The position numbers were made by a program, and so were the translations under genes. A DNA stretch of 64,000 bases from Pseudo-nitzschia pungens (taxonomy: Eukaryota; Bacillariophyta; Bacillariophyceae; Bacillariales; Bacillariaceae), in contig CM074763.1 in NCBI GenBank assembly GCA_037355855.1, positions 1,488,001 through 1,552,000 on the forward strand, given 5' to 3'. The stretch's first letter is position 1. The number at the start of each line of letters is the position of its first letter. Below the pieces are notes generated by a model. The model ran no database searches. It was given only the letters and a program-made list of their open reading frames with translations, and was not told where the DNA came from. Positions 11,111 through 21,386 of the stretch are shown here, in pieces.

Positions 11111-12226
11111 TTACCGGTTCAAGAGTGCAGACCCATCAATTGTCCGATGCTGCTGTTGTCTTGCTGTTGCTGCATTTTGACGCTTCTCTTGCGCTTCCTC
11201 TATTTCACTAATCATTTTTGGATTATCGGTATCGACCCCTTCGTTTGCTAACAACGTTCCAACTTCATCGCAACCTTGTACCATTGACAACCAATACGCT
11301 GTTCTGTCTTGCCCGTCCACCTTGTCCAGCATCCCGCGCTTTGAAAACTTTGTGCTTTTGTCTTCTTGGTTGGAGAAAACGTTCTTGATGGTGTCGATCC
11401 AGACTTGTATGGCATCGACGTTTCCACAGAATGCAGCCACATGGATTGCATTGGCCCCATTCTTATCTTTCAACGACAGTACTTGATCCAAAATTCCAAT
11501 CCGTCCTTCACTACTTTCTTTGCTAATCATGAATGCTAAAATGGATTGAAGTATCTCGTGCGCATTTCGTTCGGAACAGATGTGAAACAGCGAAAGGCCC
11601 ATTGTGTTGGATTTCAACAATTGATTCCGCACCACGACCTCCCCTTCCTGAAGCACCAATTCCAACAAGGATTTATGGTTGTTCCCGACAATGATCTGGA
11701 GTGGGGTCGTCCCCTTTTTGTTTGCCTTCGCTAGATGTTCGTGAAACTCCGTCGTGGTGAGGATTTCTTCTTTCAAGAAATGCACCATGTCTACATTTCC
11801 TTGGGAACAAGTTGCCAAAAAAGGAGAATCTCCCTGGTTGTTTGACTGATGAATGATATCGAGAAAACCGTTCAGCATATCAGCGTCGACAAATTTCTGC
11901 CGCACTTCCTTCAACAGTGCGATGTTTCCGTAGGCTATCAGGATCCAAAGAGGAGTGCATCCTATCTTGTTGCGTGCTCGGTACACTTCCCGAAGCCGCG
12001 AAACTGGTAGCGACTCGTGGACGCATTTCAATATTTCTGAGCACTTGCCATTTCTAACACGGCAACTGAAAAGAGCGTGGAGTGCGTTGTTGTCTTGCGC
12101 GTCCTTCACATGAATGGAATCCTCCCCAATCCATAATTCACGGAACCTCGTGGCATCGCCAACTACTGCTGCGGAAAGGAGAGGTGGTGGCCCAGCTGGT
12201 TGGACCGACGAAGCACGATTCCCCAT
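11111..12226 (-). CDS. Ankyrin-repeat protein with putative N-myristoylation signal
   Basis: A single uninterrupted exon of 371 residues. Degenerate ankyrin repeats run from about residue 45 to 330; the clearest are NKIGCTPLWILIAYGNIALLK, NNQGDSPFLATCSQGNVDMV, NKKGTTPLQIIVGNNHKSLLE, NTMGLSLFHICSERNAHE and DKNGANAIHVAAFCGNVDAI. The protein starts MGNRASS, which fits the MGxxxS N-myristoylation consensus, so plasma-membrane or endomembrane tethering is possible (inference). The last 40 residues are charged and Gln-rich. It lies antisense between the two metallophosphatase paralogues, with no sequence sign that their functions are linked. Binding partner unknown. Confidence 0.85.
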   Translation of the reverse strand: MGNRASSVQPAGPPPLLSAAVVGDATRFRELWIGEDSIHVKDAQDNNALHALFSCRVRNGKCSEILKCVHESLPVSRLREVYRARNKIGCTPLWILIAYGNIALLKEVRQKFVDADMLNGFLDIIHQSNNQGDSPFLATCSQGNVDMVHFLKEEILTTTEFHEHLAKANKKGTTPLQIIVGNNHKSLLELVLQEGEVVVRNQLLKSNTMGLSLFHICSERNAHEILQSILAFMISKESSEGRIGILDQVLSLKDKNGANAIHVAAFCGNVDAIQVWIDTIKNVFSNQEDKSTKFSKRGMLDKVDGQDRTAYWLSMVQGCDEVGTLLANEGVDTDNPKMISEIEEAQEKRQNAATARQQQHRTIDGSALLNR

Positions 12227-13180
12227 CGCGATATACCTCGATAACTTCTGTGTTTGTTCTGTTGGTAGCCTAGATCTGTAACCTATTGCAAGAAGCGCAA
12301 TGATGTAACGACATCTACAAAAAATTTACTTGTAGAGCTTCTCCGTCATCATTGTCGATGTTGTGGGTCGTATTCCAGCTGTGCCATGTGTCATTTCGTA
12401 CATCGCTCAGCACCACGAATCGAATCAATTACTTCTTGTTTCAACAAAACATTCATCTCACTTCTAACTAAGGTTACAGTACTGTACGAGTAGGAGTACG
12501 AGTACCGGTACAGGATCTTGTACGAATAAGATTACAGTAAGGTTACGTTGTAAGATCAGGGGTCATGGTAAGATTAACCTTACTTCGAACTTGATCTGTC
12601 TCACTCATTTCTACGATTATTTTTTGGATTTTTGGGATTTGATTTTTGATGAGAAGATTGGATAGCGGGATTAAAAGGATTTTAAAAGGATACGTTCAAA
12701 CGTGTACAGAATGCGTGACTAAACGGTTGGCGCGCCTTGGATCGGTTTCACCGAAAACACAAGAGGGACGTACAGTATCGCACGGTATCGGTACGTAAGG
12801 TAATTACTTTTATTTCGAGTGGGAATGATAGTAACCTACTCAGTACAATACTGATGGTAAGTCTTACCTTACTTGTACCGGTACGTGCCGTGTAAACTAA
12901 CAATATCAGTGTCCCAGCGTTGGCCGTTGGAACATTATTATTTTCCTCATCGTGTGATACTCAGATGCAAGGAAATTCCCTAGTCTCGACCTTTAGAATA
13001 TGAGCGAAGGTCAAGAATAGAAAGGACGAAGAAAGGTCGAGGCGCATCATTTGGTGACGAATCTCGTCAACATAAGTCGAGTTTGAGAATCTGATTGATA
13101 ATCATCCTGTCGCATAATCCATCCGAGGAGAACATTCGCTGATCGTTGTTGCAGCATTGACGTAAACATTCAGCTTCATA
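12227..13180. other. Intergenic region rich in GTAAGGTTAC-type motifs
   Basis: Divergent spacer. It has several related short motifs: aaggttacagtac near 12471, agtaaggttacg near 12536, and gtaaggtaattac near 12796. GTAC/CGTAC runs occur alongside. No gene seen. Confidence 0.6.
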
Positions 13181-13321
13181 ATGGTAACGGTGCGATCAAA
13201 AGAAAGGTGGCATCCTTGCATTCACGCGTTCAGAATATCCCAAAGGCTGATCTGTGTCGGCATTGGTCTTATCTTTGTGATTTTGGAGGCAATTCAGCGC
13301 CAGTCGTCCGATATATTGTTA

Positions 13322-13356
<35 letters not shown>

Positions 13357-14637
13357 AACGACGGAATTCGACGTGATTTCCCCAAACCCCGATGGCACAA
13401 AAGATTATAATCTAGTAAAAGAAGCTACGACTTCGTTTAACGCGTTCAGTTTTTACCTGATGGGTGACACACCAGTAAGTTCGAGGCTTTCGTCGGAGGC
13501 ATCCTATAGAAGATCGATGTTCTCGGGTGCACTCCTATATTATTGGGGCAGTTCTTTGCAACACTAGATCAGTGCCTGCCGATATTTTAATTGGTCGTTT
13601 GATTGTTTCGTTCCTTGATTTCACATCACAGTATAGGGACTGGCAAGAAACAAGACTAGCCCTTCAGATATCAGAAATGAAGAGATACGTGAAGAAACAT
13701 CCAGACCGCAATCTATCTTTTACAGTTCACTTAGGTGATATCCAAAAAGTTGCAAATACGAATTGTGCAGAATCTGCCTACAACAATACCGCTGAATTGC
13801 TACAGAAAGGGTGAGTAATTTGGTATCCAGGCCCTGATGCAGCTGTTCAGTTCTAATGTCAGTCCCATTGTCGTCTCTTTCTTTTATGTTGTATGCAGCC
13901 CTCTACCCACCCTTGTGGTACCCGGCGACAACGATTGGTATGACTGCCCAGATCGAACAGAAAGCTTCGATTTATTTCTAAAGTATTTTGGCTCATTTGA
14001 AACCAAATGGCATAAAAAGGATTACATGGCTTTGGGCGTTGAACGATCGGCGGAAAACAGAGAGCTCTTTGTTTTTTATAAAGAAGGCATTTTGTTTATT
14101 GGTCTCCACTTGATCAACGCCCCAATAGAGCACGAGGATATCGAATCTTGGGATGCTCGCATGAAGATGAACAAGGAATGGGTTGCACAGAATATTGAAT
14201 CGCATTTTGAAAAATCAGAGATTCGTGGGGTCATTTTACTAGGACACTGCTTGCGTTCCCCACGAACTAGGCCGTTCTTTCTGTCTGTCGCTGACTACTT
14301 TGTCAACATTACGCACCGAATGGACTTGCCTGTATTATATCTGCATGGCGATGGACACAAATGGGACGTCGACACGAAACTCTCCCATCAACTTCATTGG
14401 AAGCACTTTCGTGACATTCAGGTTGACCAAGGTGGTGTTGCAGACCCTGTTATAGTGGATGTAGCAAGTCAGAAAAAGGGGAAATTGAAGGGTCTTAAGG
14501 AAACAAATGAACTTCAGCTAGTTCTCGGAAGGGGTTTGTTCCGGATAGACCGGCAACAGGGCAGGTATAAGGATCCCAAAAAAATAGGCGAAAGAAAACA
14601 TACTACTGAAGACTTCGATGTGTCAAAACGTATATGA
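13181..14637 (+). CDS. Metallophosphatase-like type II membrane protein (paralogue B)
   Basis: Three exons, 13181-13474, 13632-13810 and 13899-14637, give about 403 residues. All introns are GT-AG (gtaagt and gtgagt donors), in phase 0 and phase 2. Residues about 20-38 (RLICVGIGLIFVILEAI) form a signal anchor. A poly-Thr run of 14 follows, coded by an acg microsatellite at 13322-13363. The catalytic-type motifs are FYLMGDTPYRDW, HLGDIQK, PGDNDWYDCP, LLGHC and LHGDGH. This copy keeps more canonical metal-ligand positions (GDND, DGH) than its neighbour at 9102-10695. The first intron falls at the same place (after D-T-P), so the pair arose by gene duplication. It acts in the secretory lumen or outside the cell (inference from the anchor). 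Substrate unknown. Confidence 0.86.
13320..13363 (+). repeat. ACG trinucleotide repeat coding poly-Thr
   Basis: About 12 acg/gac units within exon 1 of the second metallophosphatase-like gene, giving 14 consecutive Thr right after the membrane anchor. Other frames would read poly-Asp or poly-Arg. Confidence 0.9.
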
Positions 14638-15205
14638 ATACAACAAAAATATACTATTACAATTGCAGCTCTGCTCCGAATGATACACAGATAATTGACG
14701 ATTGGTGACTGAACAGAACTCGAAGGCCCTGACACATGCAGCGTCTTTCGTACGAAGTTCATGAGAGCTACGATGACACTACGATGATACCTATGGACGT
14801 GTTGGATCAAGCAAGATGCCGAAAACCGGATTTTGCCTTCACCGCTGGAAACTGTCGCACTCATTTCACTTTAAAAATGAAATTACAATGAACATGATTA
14901 CAATCTACAACGGAAGCGTTTTAGATTATATTTCATTTCCCTTGAATCAGCGGCCTGTTGTTCTTGCCTCTAACGATAGTGGTTTAAGTCTAACACAAAA
15001 TGCCCATAAGTTTGTTTTGATGCAGCATATGTGCTCTTGATCTTTTGTTGACGACTGTCGATACAATTTGAAAAGATGAACATTACGAAATGATATGAGA
15101 CTCGGCTGGATCGAAGTGGTTCTAATGAAATGACCCAAAACGCTTGTAACACTTGAAAATTGAATTTGTCTGCTGTACAAAATGCTGAAACATATAGATA
15201 TTTAA
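14638..15205. other. Intergenic region between convergent genes
   Basis: Spacer between the 3' ends of the phosphatase-like gene and the AP-1 mu gene. Small open frames on both strands show no family features. Confidence 0.55.
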
Positions 15206-16798
15206 TTACGACATTCTCAACTGATAATCTCCATTTGCTGTTATGTACCGCACCCACGGCAACGCTTGGTATCCGCTTTTTTCAATAATTTTCAGATATC
15301 GCACTTGAATACCACTAACAGTGAAATACGGAATTTCGAAATTGACGCTGATCGGTTTCTTCCATGAGTTTTCTCCCTTCTTCTGACTGTCGGGGTCGAC
15401 ATCCGCTGCACTGATCGAAGGTAATCCAAAATGAGCTCTCATCAGGTATTCCCTACCGCCATGAAATTGCTTGATGTTCCAAACAATAGCGTCCTTGTCG
15501 GGGAGATAGGTTACATTCCCAATGCTGGATTTAAATGAAGGACTGTCAACGTCTGGTGGAACTGGGATGATGATCTCAACATTATTCGCTACACTTCGCG
15601 ACTTGAATTGGGACCGCGTCTTGATCATGTACTCGATACGTGATCCCTTGTGTGGTTCAACAACTGCTTCGACCCAAATTAATGGCTTCACATGTGTATT
15701 AAGGCGGTACGTCATAAGATCAAATTCTCCATCCGGAGGGATAAATGAAATAGTTCTGTCGTTTTCGAATCTCGCCAATCGCACACACTGATGAAACTTA
15801 ATATCTTCCAGCTCCACAGACTTCCCTTTGGCTTGGTTGGCACGCCCTGTTGCTTCAAACATCAGTTTGTCGTTTAATCCGAGTTTCAATTCCGGCATTC
15901 CCGACAAGAAGGATCTCATTTTGACTGCTGCATTAATCTCCGAATGCAACACAGTTCCGTTTGCGGCAACCAATAGGTTCAGTTTCTCTACTACGTCTAG
16001 GAAAATCTCATTCTTTTTGTGTTTGATACCTTCTGCTCGCCAGGATACCGCATTAGTCAACGCCACGGGTGGTTTGCTCTTTGAATCTTCGGCCATTCGA
16101 TTCGCACCCTGGGTGATGAAGGATCGCAGAATATTACTATCAAGTGATTGTGGCATACCATGATCCATCGTCTCGTCCAACAGTTCGTAAATGACTACAA
16201 AGTTATCTCGAATGGATTCCTCTTCCAATGACCCGAAATAATCCTTAAACACTTGCGCTAATCGATATAAAAACGTAAAGATCAAAAACACGTTGGAGTT
16301 TTTGGTGGTCACCGCACAGAGATAAACATTTTGGTGCTGAGTTCCGGGAAGGCCGATGAATTCATGGTGAAAGTATCGATCGATTGAGCACAAGAAAGCG
16401 TCGATGGCAAGAATAAAGTTTGAGTGAGGAAAATTGGAATTGCATTCAGACAACTACACCTATTGCATTGCTTTAAACAATGACTGCCAATGACTTGCAT
16501 AACATTTGGTCGATAGACATCGGTTTGGAATTTTTTGTGGGGTTCTCGTAGACACAGTACTTACCGATACGTAGACATAATGCTCTCCCCCCGTGCCGGT
16601 TTCCCCAACGTCCTCTCCAGCTTGAACATCGCCGTTTACGTCCACATGAAAAACAGGTTTCTTGGCCTCGTCCTCCACCTCGACCAGATATGTTGCAAAG
16701 CGTTCGATAACATTGTTCATCGAAACATCGCCTCGGTAGTTTCGGCTGATTATGGCCTTCCCTTGAAGGTCTGTGATGAAGACAGCCGAAGCAACCAT
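15206..16798 (-). CDS. AP1M: AP-1 clathrin adaptor complex, mu subunit
   Basis: Two exons, 16798-16565 and 16336-15206, separated by a 228-nt intron (gtaagt donor, ctcag acceptor), give about 454 residues. The N-terminal longin part begins MVASAVFITDLQGKAIISRN and is followed by EEESIRDNFVVIYELLDE. The mu-homology domain includes NAVSWRAEGIKHKKNEIFLD, FLSGMPELKLGLNDK, RFENDRTISFIPPDGEFDLM and SGYQALPWVRYITANGDYQL, so it binds tyrosine-based sorting signals. These are near-identical to AP-1 mu of plants and animals and distinguish it from AP-2, AP-3 and AP-4. The start Met at 16798 is chosen because MxASAVFI is the family start; an upstream in-frame Met at 16816 exists. A Gly/Asp/Val-rich insert of about 20 residues (about 57-75) after FHVDVNGDV is unusual. 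Role: trans-Golgi and endosome clathrin sorting. Confidence 0.96.
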
Positions 16799-17520
16799 GG
16801 TGCGGGATAGATACAAAATGTGGCACTTACGAGGGATCTACGATTTCCCAAAAAAATATGACTTCGAGCGTTGTTTGATTCAAAAATTGCTCCGCATGAA
16901 GAAAAAAATGAATCATGTTCACTTTTGTACACGTACTGATTTAGCTCTTCTTGAGATCGAAGATAAAAAAAGACTTTTCAGATCTTGTACTACTAGTCTC
17001 CTTTTCCTCTTGTGGCCAACTCTTTCTGTGATATTTACCCCTTCTTTCACCAAAGTGAATCTTTGGGATATATGATTTGAAGCGTCTAGGACCAATGCAA
17101 AAAATGATCCAGCTTGGTGCCTCAAAAAAATTCACAACATATCCTGATACACTGCTGCTACTCTGATACATGATCAAGTATGACGAGGAATACTACCGTA
17201 TGGAAGAGGTCGATCAAATCTATAGAAGCCAACACAATTAATCTGCAATTTTTGTCAGCTACATGTAGATTGCTGGTCCGATTAAATATTGGGACTATTT
17301 CAAGGCTGTCTTGCATGAACAGTACCTGGCAAATGACATTACCTTTTAGGAACTTGTTATTTCCAGGCTGTATCCATCCACAAAGAAAAGCTTTGAGATA
17401 CATTTTGTCTTTTTGCCAGCTGGACAAGCAGGTCTGCAAACACATCACAGCTTCTAGCTAACGTTCAAACTAATAAGAACTTCTATTTTTTTTAGTGGTT
17501 TAAATCTATTTCCAGCGAAA
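16799..17520. other. Intergenic region, no supported gene
   Basis: Spacer between two minus-strand genes. Several 60-100-codon open frames overlap on both strands with no conserved features. AT-rich; the promoter of the AP-1 mu gene should lie at the right of its start. Confidence 0.55.
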
Positions 17521-20395
17521 TCATTCGTCGGAGAATGACTGCGCCTCAACTTCTGGCGTTGTCGCATTGTTGGTAGATGTAGCGTCTGCGTCAACTTCAC
17601 CAACAGTAACGTCAATGATGTCGATGTTACTATTTTTTTCTGCCTGTGGAGAGGCATCGCCAATGACCTCTGCAACAAAAGGACTTTTCTCCTTGATTTG
17701 CTCTATTCGGCTGGCCGCAGCAGACATCTCAGCAACCACATCTCCTTCCCCACCCTCTTCCGAACTTTCTTTCTTTTTCTTCTTCTCGGACCTGACTTCC
17801 GGTTCAATTCCTAGCTGCACCAATGCCATATCTTCTTCGCTTTCGGCCAGAGAAATTCCGCTCATAACTTCTTTACGTTTTGTCTCGAGAATGGCGTTTA
17901 CTTCTTCTGGTGAACCTCCAAGGGCCTTCAGGACAGCTCCTCCAAATGGAAGAGTCAACAACAAGTTGTCTTCAGGGAGGATGGGTACCATAGCAGCTAC
18001 ATTCAACGTTGATTGCAAACGATCGGCGTGATCCTTGTCCTTTGCACGACTGAAGATCTTTACGTCGGGATAGAATCTACGCAATGCAATCACAGCACGG
18101 TTTGCTTGATCTCGATCAGAGATACAGACTACAACTGCTTTGGCTTTACCCACATTGAAGGCGTCGGCCACTTCCTGTCGACCAATGTCACCGTAGAAGA
18201 CAGGAAGTCCAGCATTTCGTGCCTCGATGGCCTTCTTCGGGTCGATGTCAATTCCAACATATTTGACAAGTTTGCGATCAAGCAGGTCACAAACAACTTT
18301 ACCAACCGCTCCGTATCCGATGACGACAGCGAAATCGTCGCTCTCCTTGATTTCAGTAGCATCCCGATCTTGTCCGAGATAGTGAGTGAAATCGCTCTTC
18401 TCTTCGAGCGCCTTGGAAAGTTTATCCCCAATTGTCGCCATTGCAGGTGTCAACGCCATGGTGAGACTAACACTGGTCAACAGCAGTTTTGTGGTTCCTT
18501 GATCTAGAATGCCGAGAGACCTAGCCAATCCAAAAGCAACGAAGGCAAATTCACCACCCTGGCTGAGAATTAGACCTGTTTGTTGTGATACAGACAAACT
18601 GAGACCAAAAGCCAAACTCAGCAAAGTCAAAACAAGTGTCTTTATGACCATAATCCCAACGACGATTGCCGAAACTGCTGGTAAGTTGGAAAAAATGAGA
18701 GCCAGATCGATTTCGAAACCAACGGTTACGAAAAACAATCCAAGCAAAATTCCTCGAAAAGGAGCGATATCAGCTTCTACCTGGTATCGAAATTTTGTTT
18801 CAGAGAGAAGTACCCCAGCAAGGAAGGCCCCCAACGTATTGCTTAAACCCAACCCCTCCGTCATGAAAGACATGCTCAACACTGTCAGCAAAATAACTCC
18901 AAGAAATGCTTCCTGGGACTGAGCTCCTGCGACTTTCTTAAACAACGGATTCAAGAGATATCGACCGGCCACCGCGATGGATCCCAGGGCTATACCAGCC
19001 TTTAGGACGGCACTTCCAAGAGCTGCAGCCAATCCACTGCCACCTCCTGCCAGAATTGGAGTGACAACCAACAACGGTACAACAGCTAGATCCTGAAATA
19101 AAAGAACTCCAAACGAAGCCTTTCCAAATCGAGATGCCAATTGGCTCTTGTCTTTCAACAGTTGCAGAACAAAGGCCGAACTCGAGAGCGCGAGGCCACC
19201 TCCTAGAACCACTAGCGCATTAGCTGGAAGACCCAGGACTTTTCCAACACCGGCAATCGCTACTGCAGAACAGAGAAATTGACTTAACCCCAAACCAAAA
19301 ACATCCCGCTTCATACTAAGCAGGCGTTCGATACTTAGCTCGATTCCCATTTCGAAAAGAAAGAAGACAATACCAAGCTCGGCCAACACTTCCGTTGTGT
19401 GGAGATCATTGATCAAGCCAAAACCATTGGGCCCCAGAAGCATACCCGATGCCAAAAATCCCAGGATGGGTGAAGTCCCCATCATCTTACAAAGTGGTGT
19501 AATTACTGCGGTGGCCAAAAGCAACAACAGAGTGTCTGATCTAGGACCATTCATGAACTTTCCCAAATCATCCATTGCATCCTTTAATGTTCTAGAAGTT
19601 TTGTCCGCAGCCGTAGCAACTGCAGTCACCGCTTCTTTGCTTCTACTTCGCTTAGAATCGACTTTCTCTTCAACCAGACTTCTTCCCGACTGTGATGGTT
19701 GATTTCGCGCGACCACAGCAGGCTGTGATCCTCCGTTCCCACCACCCCTGCTATTCAATACACTGATTTCTGCAGGAGGCGTTGCCCCAACCGGTGTGTA
19801 CGAACTGATTTGCTGTCCAGAGCTAAAGAGCACTGCCAACGAGAAAGCTGCTGCTGCAAGGAGGCTCTTTCCTTTCTTTGTTTTCCAGAAGAGTACCTTA
19901 CTCATCCACACTCGCGTTTTTGCCACAAAATGTTTGCAAGACTTGAATCTTCTCGTCGTCCAGTTCTCATCACGAAGCGTTTTCGGAGGATCCTTTACAA
20001 ACAAGAAGATTCATCGATTTTTTTTTTTGCAAACACAAATAAGATCTCAATTCGGTATTTTCTTTCTCAAACGTTGCCAGGAAATTTTTTTCATTGATGC
20101 ATTGCAATACGCATTACAAACAAAATCGGAGGCAATGAAGACTCTGTGTCTGGTGACTTACCTGATCATCAAACTGAACCGCATTTCTGTGTGTACTCAA
20201 GACCAGTGGCGCACTTCGTACAAAACTAACTGATGATTTAGTGATCCTCGATTGTATTCTCGCCGGGGCAATACCGGTGAAACTTCGGGCAGCATTATTG
20301 AAGGCATCAGTTTCGGAAACTAGGAACGCATGAACACATATCAACAGCAACAAGATGCTTCCGCCATATTTTATCGAAGAGGCCTTGGACTGCAT
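17521..20395 (-). CDS. KEA: Plastid K+/H+ antiporter, CPA2 family, KEA type with RCK (TrkA-N) domain
   Basis: Two exons, 20395-20162 and 19992-17521, with a 169-nt intron (gtaagt donor), give about 901 residues. Exon 1 encodes a signal peptide (SILLLLICVHAFLVSETDAF) and a basic Ser/Arg-rich stretch, which fits a diatom plastid presequence. The membrane part has about 12 helices, with ALSSSAFVLQLL, GVLLFQDLAVVPLL and ADIAPFRGILLGLFFVTVG typical of plant KEA1/2 and bacterial KefB/C. An RCK/TrkA-N nucleotide-binding domain follows: VIGYGAVGKVVCDLL, then VKYVGIDIDPKKA and PVFYGDIGR. The acidic C-terminal tail of about 150 residues has no EF-hand that I can see. Family knowledge: it exchanges K+ for H+ across envelope or thylakoid and tunes stromal pH and proton motive force. 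Which plastid membrane is used is not shown. An unspliced start at 20004 would lack targeting. Confidence 0.93.
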
Positions 20396-21386
20396 CTTCG
20401 TGCTGGTTGAATTCCCTTCTAAGTTAAAAGGTATGTTTCCAAATTACTGGTACTCGTACGCTTTGTGGTCTGCAGACTCTTGATGCGACTCCCTTGTGCG
20501 TTAGACCAAATTGCCTCGGTGGATTGGCGTTATTGATTTCCTACTGAAATCCGAACGAATGCGACACCCCGGTTCGGCAACGATGCTTCGGAGGGATGAT
20601 GTGTGTACTTTAAAAGCCATGTCGCTTGTACCGTACGTATGTCGTAGGAACGGTGGAATATTTTTTTTCTGAGATTCTACACAATTTTTTGAATGCTTCT
20701 GAAAAAACTACGTCAGTCGTAAACGGGGGACATCGTGGAAAACATCAAAAAAATCAAAAACGTGGATTGTTACGACGTCTATCCGTCTACCCGTGATCGG
20801 AATGAATCTCTCCAAAATAATACGTAGTACGAAGTAAGGTTTACTTCTTCGTAATCATTCTCCTCTCAGAAAATCAATTCGACACAACAAAAATCGAATA
20901 AGATTTACCGTATGTACGTACCCTTAGTATTGTCTTTTTTCAGTATGTATGTACGTACGTACTTGTACTCTCACCATAAACGTGTTCCGCCTTACTAGGT
21001 TAGTTTGCGGGTAGTTAACGGTAATTACGTGCCGTACGGTATGGAATACGTAAACCTTACTTGTAATTCTTCTTTTGAGATCCGGAAAAAAATACTTGCA
21101 AAAATAAATAATCTCTCCATTTTTTTCTCAGACAACAACAGGAACAAGTTTAGTTGATTTTCTTGTGGATTGTAAGCTTACTACAGAGTAATTTATCAGT
21201 ACAGGAGCTACCATGCTGAACACAGCAATCCACAAATTGTTTATTTGAAGAGACATAGACAAGAATTTTTTCACAGTGAAATTAATGACAAAATAATATT
21301 ATTTCTAATATTAGTATAAATAATAGCATTTCGTTGAATTGCTGTTGTTGAGTTGCAGATTGTAAAAGCTACCAGCAGAGGCACCT
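20396..21386. other. Intergenic region, GTAC-rich
   Basis: About 1 kb without a gene. It holds a dense cluster of gtacgtac/tacgtacgtacgt (near 20917-20961), ccgtacggtat and gtaaggtttac motifs, part of a dispersed intergenic motif family. Confidence 0.6.
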
